A DNA stretch of 64,000 bases from assembly GCF_040611135.1 (NCBI RefSeq), contig NZ_JBEXNL010000002.1, positions 124,001-188,000 on the forward strand, written 5' to 3'. The stretch comes from Tsukamurella sp040611135 (GTDB taxonomy: Bacteria > Actinomycetota > Actinomycetes > Mycobacteriales > Mycobacteriaceae). Positions 41,256 to 50,078 of this stretch are shown here, in pieces. Under the pieces are notes generated by a model. That model saw only the letters and a program-made list of their open reading frames with translations. It did not search any database and had not been told where the DNA came from. Position numbers and translations under genes: made by a program. Every line of letters begins with the position of its first letter. Positions within the stretch are counted from its first letter, which is position 1.

Positions 41256-42653
41256 TCAGTGCGCCGCGTCGACGGCGTCGACGACGGGGCCCTTCTCGTG
41301 CCAGCGCGCGGACACGGGGCGGATGGCGAGGTTGGCGAGGAAGCCGACGACGAGCACGCCGACCATGATGTACAGCGCCAGGTGGTAATCGGAGGCCTCG
41401 AGCGGGATCGTCTTGCCGGCCCCGTCGACGTGGTCCTTCTTCGAGTCCAGCACCCGGTTGACGATCAGCGGTCCCAGTACGCCCGCCGTCGACCACGCGG
41501 TCAGGAGCCGGCCGTGGATCGCGCCCACCTGGTACGTGCCGAACAGGTCCCTCAGGTACGCGGGCGCCGTTGCGAAACCGCCGCCGTAGAAGGAGATGAT
41601 CATGGCGCAGAACAGTACGAACAGCGCCGTCGACGACGCGCCGACGGTCGCGAGCCCCAGGTACAGCAGGATTCCCACGCCGAGGTACATCATGTACGTC
41701 GGCTTGCGCCCGATGTAGTCGGAGGTGGTCGACCAGCCGAGCCTGCCCGCCATGTTCGCCACGGACAGCAGGCCCACGAACCCCGCGGCAACGGTCGCCG
41801 ACACGGTGGACACCCCCGAGCCGTCGCGGAAGAAGTCCTTGATCATGTCGGCGGCCTGCTCGAGGATGCCGATGCCCGCGGTCACGTTGCACAGCAGCAC
41901 GATCCACAGCAGCCAGAACTGCGGCGTCTTGATCGCGTTCGCCGCCGAGACGTTCCCGGCGCTCACCATCGACTTCGATGTGGCGGCGGCCGGATCGAAT
42001 CCCGCGGGCAGGTAGCCCGGTGCGGGCACGCGAATGGTGAAGACGCCCATCATCATCATGACGAAGTACGCGATGCCGAGGGTGATGAACAACTTGGTCA
42101 CGGCGCTGCCGCCGGCCGCCGCACCGCCGTACCAGTCGAGCAGCTCCTTCGACAGGGGTGACGCGACCATCGCGCCGCCGCCGAATCCCATGATGGCCAT
42201 GCCCGTTGCGAGCCCCGGACGGTCGGGGAACCACTTCATCAACGTGGAGACCGGCGAGATGTAGCCGAGCCCGAGGCCGATGCCGCCGACCACACCGTAG
42301 CCGAGGTACAACAACCACAGCTGGCCGGTCGCGATGCCCGCCGCGGCGATGAGAAACCCGGCGCCCCAGCAGCTCGCCGCCGTGAACATGGTGCGCCGCG
42401 GTCCGACCCGATCGACCCAGGTGCCGAACACCGCGGCGGAGAGGCCCAGCATGACGATGGCGATCGAGAAGACCACGCCGATCATCGTCTTGTCGGTGTC
42501 GAAGTGCTTGACCAGTGCGTCCTTGTAGACGCTGGTCGCGTACACCTGCCCGATGCACAGGTGGATCGCCAGCGCCGCAGGGGGTATCAGCCACCGGTTG
42601 TAGTGCAGCGGTGCGACGGAGTGCTCTCGATCCAGGAACGACAGTGCGGCCAC
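41256..42653 (-). CDS. OFA-family MFS transporter (oxalate/formate antiporter-like)
   Basis: 465 aa, 12 helices. Motif A is VFGTWVDRVGPRRTMF; YGVVGGIGLGLGYISPVSTLMKWFPDRPGLATGMAIMGFGGGAMV is characteristic of OFA carriers. GTG 42653 is chosen because family members begin close to ALSFLDREH. Transports small carboxylates in known members; specificity here unknown. Operon with the 42-aa small subunit. Confidence 0.82.
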   Translation of the reverse strand: MAALSFLDREHSVAPLHYNRWLIPPAALAIHLCIGQVYATSVYKDALVKHFDTDKTMIGVVFSIAIVMLGLSAAVFGTWVDRVGPRRTMFTAASCWGAGFLIAAAGIATGQLWLLYLGYGVVGGIGLGLGYISPVSTLMKWFPDRPGLATGMAIMGFGGGAMVASPLSKELLDWYGGAAAGGSAVTKLFITLGIAYFVMMMMGVFTIRVPAPGYLPAGFDPAAATSKSMVSAGNVSAANAIKTPQFWLLWIVLLCNVTAGIGILEQAADMIKDFFRDGSGVSTVSATVAAGFVGLLSVANMAGRLGWSTTSDYIGRKPTYMMYLGVGILLYLGLATVGASSTALFVLFCAMIISFYGGGFATAPAYLRDLFGTYQVGAIHGRLLTAWSTAGVLGPLIVNRVLDSKKDHVDGAGKTIPLEASDYHLALYIMVGVLVVGFLANLAIRPVSARWHEKGPVVDAVDAAH

Positions 42654-42711
42654 GGCGCGACGCTGGCAGTCCCGAGGGACCCTTCGGCGCCGGTCGGAGA
42701 AGTTGGATCCG

Positions 42712-43851
42712 TCAGCGGTCGAGCGGGTCACGCCCCTCGAGGAGGGCGCCCAGGACGTGCGCCTGACTGATCCCCTCCGCCTTCGACGCGGTCAGCAGCG
42801 TGACGGGCCCGCTTGCTACGAGCTTAGCAAGGTCGGCGTAGGCCGCGGCCGCGTCGGGATCCGCGAGCTCGGCGCGGTACCGCGACACGAACTCCGGGTA
42901 CTTCGCCGGGTCGTGTTCGTACCATGTGCGCAGCTCGGTGGACGGCGCCACCGCCTTGCACCACTCGAACAGGTCGGCCCGGTCCTTGCTGACCCCGCGC
43001 GGCCACAGGCGGTCGACGAGGACCCGCTTCCCGTCCGTGGCCTCCTCGGCCTCGTACACCCGCTTGACCCGGACTGTCATCGTCGCGCCTTCCGTCGTTC
43101 GCTCGGCGGCGATGCGCCTCGCGTTCCGCAGGACCTCCTCCAGCATGGCCGGAGTGAGCCGTCCGGTGAAGGTGTTCTGCTGGCTCACGTGGAAACACCC
43201 GAGGACGGTGAGCCGGCGTCCGTCCGGGTGCCGCAGGTCCACTCGTGTGCCGTGGCCGAATCTCGGGCGGGGCCGGGGGATCGTCCAGCCGCCCTCCGCG
43301 AGTACGGAGAACAGTGCCTGCCAGCCGAACCCGCCCAGCACGACGGCGACGCGCACCGTCGGGAGGAGTTCGAATTCGCGCGCCAGGAAGGGGGAGCAGG
43401 TGCGGCGCTCGTCCGGCGTCGGCTTGTTGTCCGGCGGCGCGCAGTGGACGGGCGAGCTGATCCGGGTGTCGACGAGCTGCAGGCCGTCGTCGATCGCGGT
43501 GGCCGTGGGCTGATTCGCGAGACCCACGGCGTGCAGCGCGGCGAACAACACGTCGCCGCTGCGGTCGCCGGTGAACATCCGGCCCGTGCGGTTGGCGCCG
43601 TGCGCCGCGGGCGCCAGGCCGACGATGAGGATCGACGCGTCGGCCGGCCCGAAACCGGGAACGGGCTTGCCCCAGTACGTCTGGTCAGCGAACGACGCGC
43701 GTTTGACCCGTGCGACCTCCTCCCGCCAGGCGACGAGCCGCGGGCACGCCCGGCAGCTGATGACCAGCGCGTCCAGATCCGGCACCGTCCGCACGCGTCC
43801 CGCCGCCGACGGTGCCTCCTCCGGCCGGGCGGATCGGGCTCGCGTGGGCAT
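42712..43851 (-). CDS. udgB: In-frame fusion: type-5 uracil-DNA glycosylase (UdgB) with DUF488 domain
   Basis: 379 aa. Residues about 1-255 are family-5 UDG: CRACPRLVAWREEVARVKR (Fe-S cysteines), GLAPAAHGANRTGRMFTGDRSG active-site segment and a late HVSQQNTFTGRL. Residues about 258-379 are a whole DUF488 (YeaO-like) domain starting MTVRVKRVYE. The reading frame is unbroken, so a fused product is expected. ATG 43080 at the junction also has GGAAGG upstream, so free DUF488 may be made too. Leaderless start: TAGTCT six bases before ATG 43851. Confidence 0.82.
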   Translation of the reverse strand: MPTRARSARPEEAPSAAGRVRTVPDLDALVISCRACPRLVAWREEVARVKRASFADQTYWGKPVPGFGPADASILIVGLAPAAHGANRTGRMFTGDRSGDVLFAALHAVGLANQPTATAIDDGLQLVDTRISSPVHCAPPDNKPTPDERRTCSPFLAREFELLPTVRVAVVLGGFGWQALFSVLAEGGWTIPRPRPRFGHGTRVDLRHPDGRRLTVLGCFHVSQQNTFTGRLTPAMLEEVLRNARRIAAERTTEGATMTVRVKRVYEAEEATDGKRVLVDRLWPRGVSKDRADLFEWCKAVAPSTELRTWYEHDPAKYPEFVSRYRAELADPDAAAAYADLAKLVASGPVTLLTASKAEGISQAHVLGALLEGRDPLDR

Positions 43852-43898
43852 GCTTCGAGACTATGCCTGCGGCCGCTCGCAGGGCCGACCGTGCGAGA

Positions 43899-44576
43899 TC
43901 ACCTGTCGCACGCGATGCCGTCGCCATCCCTGTCGAGGCCCGGCCGGTAGCCGGGCTCGCCCCGTCGCATGGGCGCGGCGCCCGCTGCTTTCGCAGCATC
44001 ACAGTTCTTGTAGTAGGCCGACGGCGAATCGTTGGTGGGCTCAGTCGTGACCGTTCGGGGCGGTGCGGGGACCGGGGTGCGGGTGTCCGTTTCCGTGACA
44101 CCGGGATTCGGCAGCGCCGCGGTGGTGGTCGTGGTCGTCGTCGGAGCCGCGGTGGTGGTCGACGGGGCCGGGCTCGAGGACGTCGTCGTGGTCGTCGCGG
44201 TGACGGTCACCGTCGCGGTGGCCGACGAGGTGACGGCGGCGGCGGAGGTGGGGCCGACCAACCCGCTCGCCGGAGTCGGTTCTTTCGGCGTGCTCGGCAT
44301 GATGAGCATGCTCAGCACGAGCGCGAGGGCGGCCCCGGGGCCGGCCACCTTCCAGGAAGCGAACGGCCGCACCAGCATCACCCCCAGCACGGCGAGCGTG
44401 GCGGCGAGGAGGAGCCCGGCGATGCGGCCCGCGAACCCGTCGCCGCCGACGAGGGACCCGAGGGCGACGAGGGCGGCGAGGACGAGCAGGACCCACCCCG
44501 CGATCACCACCGCACGTGAACGCTGCGCGGGCGGCTGGTACGGTGCCGGGCTCGACGGACCTCCGTTGGGGTACAT
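43899..44576 (-). CDS. Membrane protein with C-terminal Excalibur calcium-binding motif
   Basis: 225 aa. Three hydrophobic segments (about 22-98), a low-complexity Thr/Ser/Pro extracellular linker (about 105-190), then an Excalibur module: YYKNCDAAKAAGAAP, GYRPGLDRDGDGIACD, with the DxDxDG calcium loop and paired Cys. Likely exposed at the cell surface. Role unknown. Confidence 0.8.
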   Translation of the reverse strand: MYPNGGPSSPAPYQPPAQRSRAVVIAGWVLLVLAALVALGSLVGGDGFAGRIAGLLLAATLAVLGVMLVRPFASWKVAGPGAALALVLSMLIMPSTPKEPTPASGLVGPTSAAAVTSSATATVTVTATTTTTSSSPAPSTTTAAPTTTTTTTAALPNPGVTETDTRTPVPAPPRTVTTEPTNDSPSAYYKNCDAAKAAGAAPMRRGEPGYRPGLDRDGDGIACDR

Positions 44577-44867
44577 GGACTCTCGCCTTCTGTCTGGACG
44601 ATGTGACCGTGGATCGACGGTCGATCGGGCCTTCGTGCACAGACGTTAGACGAAGATTGTCCGGTTCGATACCGCGTGGACGCTAACTATCGCTGCGAAG
44701 AAGACGTGCTCCGGATATGGGCGAGGCCGGTGGCACCTGTAACGCGCCCCGGCCTCTGTTTCACTGAGCGGTTTACAGTCACGCTCACGAACTTGAGCAC
44801 CACGATAGCAGGAATGTTCGATCATTCGAAATCGTGCGCCGTCCGCCTCCGCGGTGCACGGCTCCGA
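44577..44867. promoter_or_regulatory. Intergenic region with palindromic operator candidate
   Basis: 291 bp without a credible gene. GATCGAC-G-GTCGATC at 44612-44626 is a perfect 7-1-7 palindrome 36 bp before the Excalibur gene and well placed for an operator. A second short inverted repeat, TTCGA-TCAT-TCGAA, lies at about 44818-44831 near the end of the GNAT-AAA gene. Confidence 0.4.
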
Positions 44868-46145
44868 TCACAGGCGCGCGTAGGTCTCGATGTCCTCGGA
44901 GAACTCGGCGGCGACCGCCGGCGAGACCGTCGCACGGGTCGCGCCCAGCGCCGCGAGGTAGTCGTCGGTGCTCAGCTCCTGGGGTGGGACGCCCTCGTCG
45001 GCGTCGAGCGCCCGCGCCAGGGCGTCCTGTGAGGCGCGCCGCGCCGCGTATTCGATGTCGGCGGGAGTCATGCCCTCGCTGGCGACGGTCAAGGCGTCGA
45101 TGTCGATCGCGTCGATCGCGTGCTCCGGTATGTAGCGGCCCCAGATCGCGGAGCGTGCGCCGGCGTCGGGGAGCCCGATCGGCATGACGTAGTCGAACCG
45201 GCCGTGCCGGAGGAAGGCGTCGTCGAGCGCGCGGACGAAGTTGGTGGCGCACACCAGGAGCCGCCCCTCCTGGTCGCGGAACTCCGCCACCTGCTTGAGC
45301 AGCTCGTTGGTCACGCCCTGTGTGGGCGACGGCGGGTCGCCGCGGCGGTGCGAGGCGATCTCCTCCACCTCGTCGATGAACACGACGGCGTGCTCGAGCG
45401 ACGCGATCGATTCGAACGCGGATCGCAGCGCCCCGGCCAGGCCGCCCGGGGAGTCGGCGAGGCGGGAGGGGAAGAGCTCCACGAACGGCCAGTCCAGGCG
45501 TGACGCGACGGCTTTCGCGAAGGTCGTCTTCCCGGTGCCGGGCGGTCCGAACAGCATCACGGCGTGCGGCGGCATCACGCCGAATCGCTCCGCCATGTCC
45601 GGGCGCGCGAGCGGCGTCACCAGGCGCTGCTCGAGCATCTCCTTCTCCTGTCGCATGCCGCTCACGCCGTCCCACAGGTGCCGCGGCAGCAGTCGCCCGC
45701 CGACCTCCTTGAGCAGGTCGAGCTCGCGGCGCTGCACGGGCATCGGGCGCTCCAGGTACCGCACCGGATCACGGATCTCGAAGCCGTTCTCCGACAACGC
45801 GGCTGCGGCGTCGTCGTCGCCCGAGGTGAGGACGGAGAGCTTGCCGAGCCCCAACGGGGCCATCCGCCGTTCCAGGGCGTCGAGCAGGGTGCCCGCGACG
45901 CGTCGATCGATGTCCGGGGCGACGTCGAAGAACACGATCCACCCCTGAGCGTGGGCGGCGCGGCCCACCGCGACGGCGACCACGCGATCGTCCACCGTCG
46001 CGACCATCGCGTGGTCCTGCTGACACGACGCGATGACCTCCGCCATCGAGTACACGGGCGTCGTGCCGCGGTGGTGCGCCGCCTCCCACAGCTGCACGAC
46101 GGTGTCGAGGTCGTCGTCGTGGAAGTCCCGGATGCGTGGCCTCAT
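44868..46145 (-). CDS. GNAT acetyltransferase fused to AAA+ ATPase
   Basis: 425 aa. The N-terminal third (about 1-140) is GNAT-like (IRDFHDDDLDTVVQLWEAAHHRG, then LGKLSVLTSGDDDAAAALSENGFE). The C-terminal part is a classic AAA module: GPPGTGKTTFAKAVASRLDWPF (Walker A), AVVFIDEVEEIASHR (Walker B), ATNFVRALDDAFLRHGRFDYVM (sensor 1 and arginine-finger region) and a helical lid. ATG 46145 begins just before the GNAT start. The ATPase may remodel a protein that the GNAT domain modifies or binds; target unknown. Confidence 0.8.
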   Translation of the reverse strand: MRPRIRDFHDDDLDTVVQLWEAAHHRGTTPVYSMAEVIASCQQDHAMVATVDDRVVAVAVGRAAHAQGWIVFFDVAPDIDRRVAGTLLDALERRMAPLGLGKLSVLTSGDDDAAAALSENGFEIRDPVRYLERPMPVQRRELDLLKEVGGRLLPRHLWDGVSGMRQEKEMLEQRLVTPLARPDMAERFGVMPPHAVMLFGPPGTGKTTFAKAVASRLDWPFVELFPSRLADSPGGLAGALRSAFESIASLEHAVVFIDEVEEIASHRRGDPPSPTQGVTNELLKQVAEFRDQEGRLLVCATNFVRALDDAFLRHGRFDYVMPIGLPDAGARSAIWGRYIPEHAIDAIDIDALTVASEGMTPADIEYAARRASQDALARALDADEGVPPQELSTDDYLAALGATRATVSPAVAAEFSEDIETYARL

Positions 46146-46323
46146 GGGTGGCAGTGTGGCACGGGTCACCCGCGAACGCATGTGGGTTTTGCGTGCCCGA
46201 ACCCGCCGCGCCTTAGGTGTCTCGCCCGAGAGCCACGGTGTTGGGAGTCCACCCGATCCCGGAGGACACCGGGTACCGGAACACCGCGCCACCGGCTGCG
46301 GAAGCGGACGCGTGGAGGCGGCG

Positions 46324-46909
46324 ATGCAGGCGGTGCGATTCGACCGGTTCGGTGGACCGGAGGGTACTGCGGGTCGTCGAGATCGCCGCGCCGCACCCCG
46401 GCCCGGGGCGGCTACGAGGCCGCCGGAGTCGTCGACGAGGTGGGCGATTCAGTCTCGGACATCGCTCTCGGCGACCGGGTGTTCGGCTTCTGTTCCGACG
46501 GCAGGGCACAAGCGGACCTCGCGGTGGTCGCTCACTACGCGCCGATTCCCGCCGGACTCGACGCGGAGGCCGCAGCTGCCCTGCCGTCCGTCGTCGAGAC
46601 CGCGACCCGCGCCCTGGAGCAACTCGGTGTTCAGGGCGGGACCGTGCTGATCAACGGCGCGTCGGGTGGCGTCGGCAGTGCCGCGGTCCAGCTGGCGATG
46701 GCGCGGGGAGCGCGAGTGATCGGCATCGCGGGAGAGCGGAACGCCGAGCGCCACCGCGATCTCGGTGCCGAGCCCGTGGTCTACGGCGCTGGCATGGTGG
46801 ATCGTGTCCGGACGTGCACCCGTTCCCGCTGGCGCAGGTGGCGGGAGCGCAGGAGCGCAGTCGTCGCGGGGGCCTCCGCGGCAGGATCGTGCTCGTGCCC
46901 GGCGAATGA
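46324..46909 (+). pseudogene. Degraded NADPH:quinone oxidoreductase (zinc-free MDR)
   Basis: Recognisable pieces fall in different frames: MQAVRFDRFGG; then VLRVVEIAAPHPGPG; a long middle (YEAAGVVDEVGDSV ... LINGASGGVGSAAVQLAMARGARVIG, with the cofactor loop); then HPFPLAQVAGAQ ... GRIVLVPGE in another frame. At least two frameshifts plus deletions after the first frame change and between VVYGAG and HPFPLAQ (roughly 100 residues lost against about 310 in the family). Not functional. Confidence 0.85.
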
Positions 46910-46921
46910 CGGTGCGCCCGT

Positions 46922-48241
46922 TCACGGGAGCCGGGCGACCCGTCTGATCCACACCGTCGCGGTCACTGAGATCGCCGCCGTGGCGACCAGATAGCCCGCC
47001 GCAGGCCACGGCGCACCGTCGGCCCCGTGGATCAGCGCGGTGAGAATGAGGGGCGTCAGGCCCGACGCGTAGATCCCCGAGAACTGGTACACGACGGACA
47101 GTCCCGTGTAGCGGACCTCGGTGGGGAAGAGGCTCGCGAAGAAGGTGCCCTGCGCGGCGTAGAAGAGGCCGTGGACGAAGCCGAACACCACGACGAGGCC
47201 CACTGTGAACCAGGCGATCGACGCGGTCCCGAACAGCGCGAACACGGGGAACACCGCAAGGCCGTAGAGCAGCACGCCAGTGCCGTACACCCTGCCCGGC
47301 CCGATCCGGTCCGCGAGTGCGCCCGCGAACGGGATCACCGCGGCCATGACGAGGGCGGCCGCGGTCACGGCGAGCAGGACCCCGATCTTGTTCATCGCGA
47401 GCGTCGCCGTGGCGTACGTGATGGCGAAGACGCCCCACGTGTTGAACGCGCTGCCCTCGGCCCACCGCGCGAGGCACCCGGCGATAGTGTTGCGGCGCAA
47501 CACGGGATCGCCGAGCAACTGGCGCAGGGGCGTACGGGTGGTGTCCAGCGTCGCCCGGGCTGCCACGAACGCGGGGGTCTCGTCGACAACCAGCCGCACG
47601 ACGATGCCGATCACCACCAACACGATCGACACGGCGAAGGCGATGCGCCAGCCGAACCGGAGGAACTGGTCGTCGTCGAAAACCGTTTGCAGCAGTGCGA
47701 AGACGGCGGTGCCGAGTCCGAGGCCGAGCGCGAGACCCACCTGCGGGACCGCACCGAACCGGCCCTTGCGGCCCTCGGGCGCGTGCTCGACGGCCAGCAG
47801 GACCGCGCCCGCCCACTCGCCGCCGAGCGCGAAACCCTGGACGATCCGTAGTAGTAGCAACAGGATCGGGGCCAGGACACCCACTTGGCCGGCGGTGGGG
47901 AGCGCGCCCATCAGTGCCGTCGCCACACCCATCAGCAGCATCGTCAGCGCGAGGGTCTGGCGCCGGCCGATCCGATCTCCGACGTGCCCGAAGACGAGAC
48001 CGCCGATCGGCCGCATGACGAAGCCCACGGCGAACGTGACGAAGCCGAGCATCGTGCCCACGAACGAACTCGTCTCCGGGAAGAAGAGTTTGGTGAAGAC
48101 CATCGATGCCGCGGTCGAGGAGAGGAAGAAGTCGTACCACTCGACCGTGGTGCCCAGTAGCGACGCCGCGACCACGCGCCGCAGCTGTGCACGGTCGGGA
48201 GCGGACGGTACGGGAACGGATTCGACGGTGGCGGTGCTCAC
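46922..48241 (-). CDS. MHS-family MFS transporter
   Basis: 439 aa, 12 helices. LLGTTVEWYDFFLSSTAASMVF and PIGGLVFGHVGDRIGRRQTLALTMLLMGVATALMG are hallmarks of the metabolite:proton symporter (shikimate, proline/betaine, citrate) group; IVQGFALGGEWAGAVLL follows. Substrate unknown. Its 3' end lies 12 bp from the pseudogene end (convergent). Confidence 0.85.
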   Translation of the reverse strand: MSTATVESVPVPSAPDRAQLRRVVAASLLGTTVEWYDFFLSSTAASMVFTKLFFPETSSFVGTMLGFVTFAVGFVMRPIGGLVFGHVGDRIGRRQTLALTMLLMGVATALMGALPTAGQVGVLAPILLLLLRIVQGFALGGEWAGAVLLAVEHAPEGRKGRFGAVPQVGLALGLGLGTAVFALLQTVFDDDQFLRFGWRIAFAVSIVLVVIGIVVRLVVDETPAFVAARATLDTTRTPLRQLLGDPVLRRNTIAGCLARWAEGSAFNTWGVFAITYATATLAMNKIGVLLAVTAAALVMAAVIPFAGALADRIGPGRVYGTGVLLYGLAVFPVFALFGTASIAWFTVGLVVVFGFVHGLFYAAQGTFFASLFPTEVRYTGLSVVYQFSGIYASGLTPLILTALIHGADGAPWPAAGYLVATAAISVTATVWIRRVARLP

Positions 48242-48308
48242 CGATCGGAAGCTATCGGCGCTCCGGGGTCCCTGTCACCGGTTGTGCTCGCGGTGACCGC
48301 AATCGAGG

Positions 48309-48734
48309 TCAGTACGCCGAGGACCGGTTCGTCGCGGCCCAGGTTCGCTCCGCCTCGGACTGCGCCGGCGGTGGTACGAGGCCGTTGATCATCCACATCT
48401 CCTCGCTGGTGTCGTCGACGTGGAACTCCCATTGCAGATCGGGGTGCCGGGCCAGCGACGGTGCGACCATCGCACGCACCCATTGCGCGATCCGCGACCG
48501 GCTTGCGGAGTCGGACGCGTGCCGGGCGATGTGGTCGATCGCGATGCGCACCGCGACCGGGGCGCTGGTGCCGCCGATGAAGAAGTCCTGCGGCGAGACC
48601 TCGTGGAACAGGACGACGACGTAGAAGCGCGGCAGGCCGATCGCCGCATACTGATCGGTGATCGCGGTGGAGAGCGATTCCTTCTCGGCGGCGGTGAAGA
48701 CGCCGGGTGTGTGGTGGATGTTCCAGAGCGGCAT
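48309..48734 (-). CDS. Tautomerase-family protein (cis-CaaD-like)
   Basis: 141 aa, starting MPLWNIHHTPG, so Met removal exposes the catalytic Pro1 of the tautomerase superfamily. Length and Tyr/His-rich start (FTAAEKESLSTAITDQYAAIGLP) match the cis-3-chloroacrylic acid dehalogenase-like branch. Lies 26 bp after an SDR gene and likely shares its HxlR-controlled promoter. Physiological substrate unknown. Confidence 0.78.
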   Translation of the reverse strand: MPLWNIHHTPGVFTAAEKESLSTAITDQYAAIGLPRFYVVVLFHEVSPQDFFIGGTSAPVAVRIAIDHIARHASDSASRSRIAQWVRAMVAPSLARHPDLQWEFHVDDTSEEMWMINGLVPPPAQSEAERTWAATNRSSAY

Positions 48735-48760
48735 GGTGATTCCTTCGGGTTGTGGTCGGG

Positions 48761-49462
48761 TCAGGCGCCGGCGGGGAAGGTCAGGGCTTCGACGGGGCCG
48801 GAGAGGGCCGCCTTCGTGGTGGTCGTGATCTCGTCGGCGAGGATCTCGACCTCGCCGGCCTCGACGCCGTCGAGGATCGCCGTGGCGATCTCGTCGGGCG
48901 TCGCCTTGGGTGCCGGGATGGCCGACACCATGTCGGTGTCGATGAAGCCCGCGTGCACACCGACGACCCGGGTGTTCTGCGCGGCGAGTTCGACACGGAG
49001 CGAGTTCGTGATCGACCACGCGGCCGCCTTCGACGCTCCGTAACCGCCGGACCCGGACAGCCACGAGAGCACGGAGTGCATGTCGACGAGCGTGCCACCG
49101 CCGTTCGCCGCCAGCACCGGAGCGAAGGCCCGCGCGACGCGCAGCAGGCCGAGCGCGTTGACGTCGAACATCGCCTCGATCTCGGCGAGGTCGCCGGTCG
49201 CCAGTGGCGTGGGAGTCATGATCCCGGCGTTGTTGAACACGATCTCGGCGTCCGACGCGAGCCGTGCGAGGGCTTCGGCGGATTCCGGTGACCGCACCTC
49301 GAGGGCGACGGGCACGACCTCGGGGCGGGGATCGGTGAACGGCTCCCGCCCCGTCGCGTAGACCTTCCTGGCCCCGCGGGCCAGCGCCCCGTCGACCAGC
49401 GCGGCACCGAGGCCCCGTCGGCCTCCCGTGACGACGACGACGGCGTCCTTGATGGCGACCAT
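48761..49462 (-). CDS. Short-chain dehydrogenase/reductase
   Basis: 233 aa. VVVTGGRRGLGAALVDGAL (a variant of the cofactor TGxxxGxG loop), FNNAGIM, the catalytic Ser in DMHSVLSWLSGSGG and YGASKAA (Tyr-x3-Lys). Probably NADP(H)-dependent. First gene of an operon with the tautomerase, divergent from the HxlR regulator that very likely controls it. Confidence 0.87.
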   Translation of the reverse strand: MVAIKDAVVVVTGGRRGLGAALVDGALARGARKVYATGREPFTDPRPEVVPVALEVRSPESAEALARLASDAEIVFNNAGIMTPTPLATGDLAEIEAMFDVNALGLLRVARAFAPVLAANGGGTLVDMHSVLSWLSGSGGYGASKAAAWSITNSLRVELAAQNTRVVGVHAGFIDTDMVSAIPAPKATPDEIATAILDGVEAGEVEILADEITTTTKAALSGPVEALTFPAGA

Positions 49463-49481
49463 GACTGCTCCTTCTGAGTAA

Positions 49482-49536
49482 TGACTACGTTAGTCAGCTC
49501 GATTCAAGCATCTCGATCTGAGTAACGCAAGCGTTA
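49482..49536. promoter_or_regulatory. Twin palindromes in the SDR/HxlR divergent region
   Basis: TGACTA-CGT-TAGTCA (49482-49496) and TAACGC-AA-GCGTTA (49523-49536) share the half-site CGTTAGT. They lie in the 88-bp space between the SDR and HxlR start codons, as expected for binding sites of a dimeric HxlR repressor/sensor. Confidence 0.6.
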
Positions 49537-49550
49537 GTTATGATCGGGTC

Positions 49551-50078
49551 ATGGAGTTCGAGGAGCGACTGCGGGACCGGAGTACGTGGGCGATCGGCGA
49601 CGGCTGCTCGGCCGCCCGCACACTGGACCTGCTCACCACGAAGACGGTGTTCCTCGTCGTGCGGGAACTCCTCTACGGCACGACGCGCTTCGACGACCTC
49701 GTCACCCGGACGGAGACCTCCGCCCCTGCGGTCTCGCGCGCGCTCAAACAACTGGCCTCGGCGGATCTCATCGCAGCGACGGAGTACCGCGAGCCGGGGG
49801 CGCGCGCCCGCGCCGAGTACCGGCTCACGGCGGCGGGCGAGGATCTGCTGCCCGTGTTCCTCGCGCTGATCCAGTTCGGCGACGCCCATCTGCAGCCCGA
49901 GGGGGCGCCCCTCGTGTTCGTGGACACGGCGACGGGGGAGCCGGTCCGCACCCGCCCGGCCGCGGCGGGGACGGAGGTTCTGCCGGCCGCGATCGAGATC
50001 CGGTTCAACCGGGACCGGTGGGTCGCGCCGGACCCGGTCAGCCCAGCAGCGTCCGCCGATCCGAATGCAGGAACGTGA
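49551..50078 (+). CDS. HxlR-family transcriptional regulator
   Basis: 175 aa. The winged helix spans about 15-105: CSAARTLDLLTTKTVFLVVRELLYGTTRFDDLVTRTETSAPAVSRALKQLASADLI. HxlR proteins commonly sense quinones or aldehydes, which suits a tautomerase/SDR operon. The C-terminal 60 residues are extra and Pro/Ala-rich. Its last 41 bp overlap the convergent DUF1275 gene. Confidence 0.85.
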   Translation: MEFEERLRDRSTWAIGDGCSAARTLDLLTTKTVFLVVRELLYGTTRFDDLVTRTETSAPAVSRALKQLASADLIAATEYREPGARARAEYRLTAAGEDLLPVFLALIQFGDAHLQPEGAPLVFVDTATGEPVRTRPAAAGTEVLPAAIEIRFNRDRWVAPDPVSPAASADPNAGT

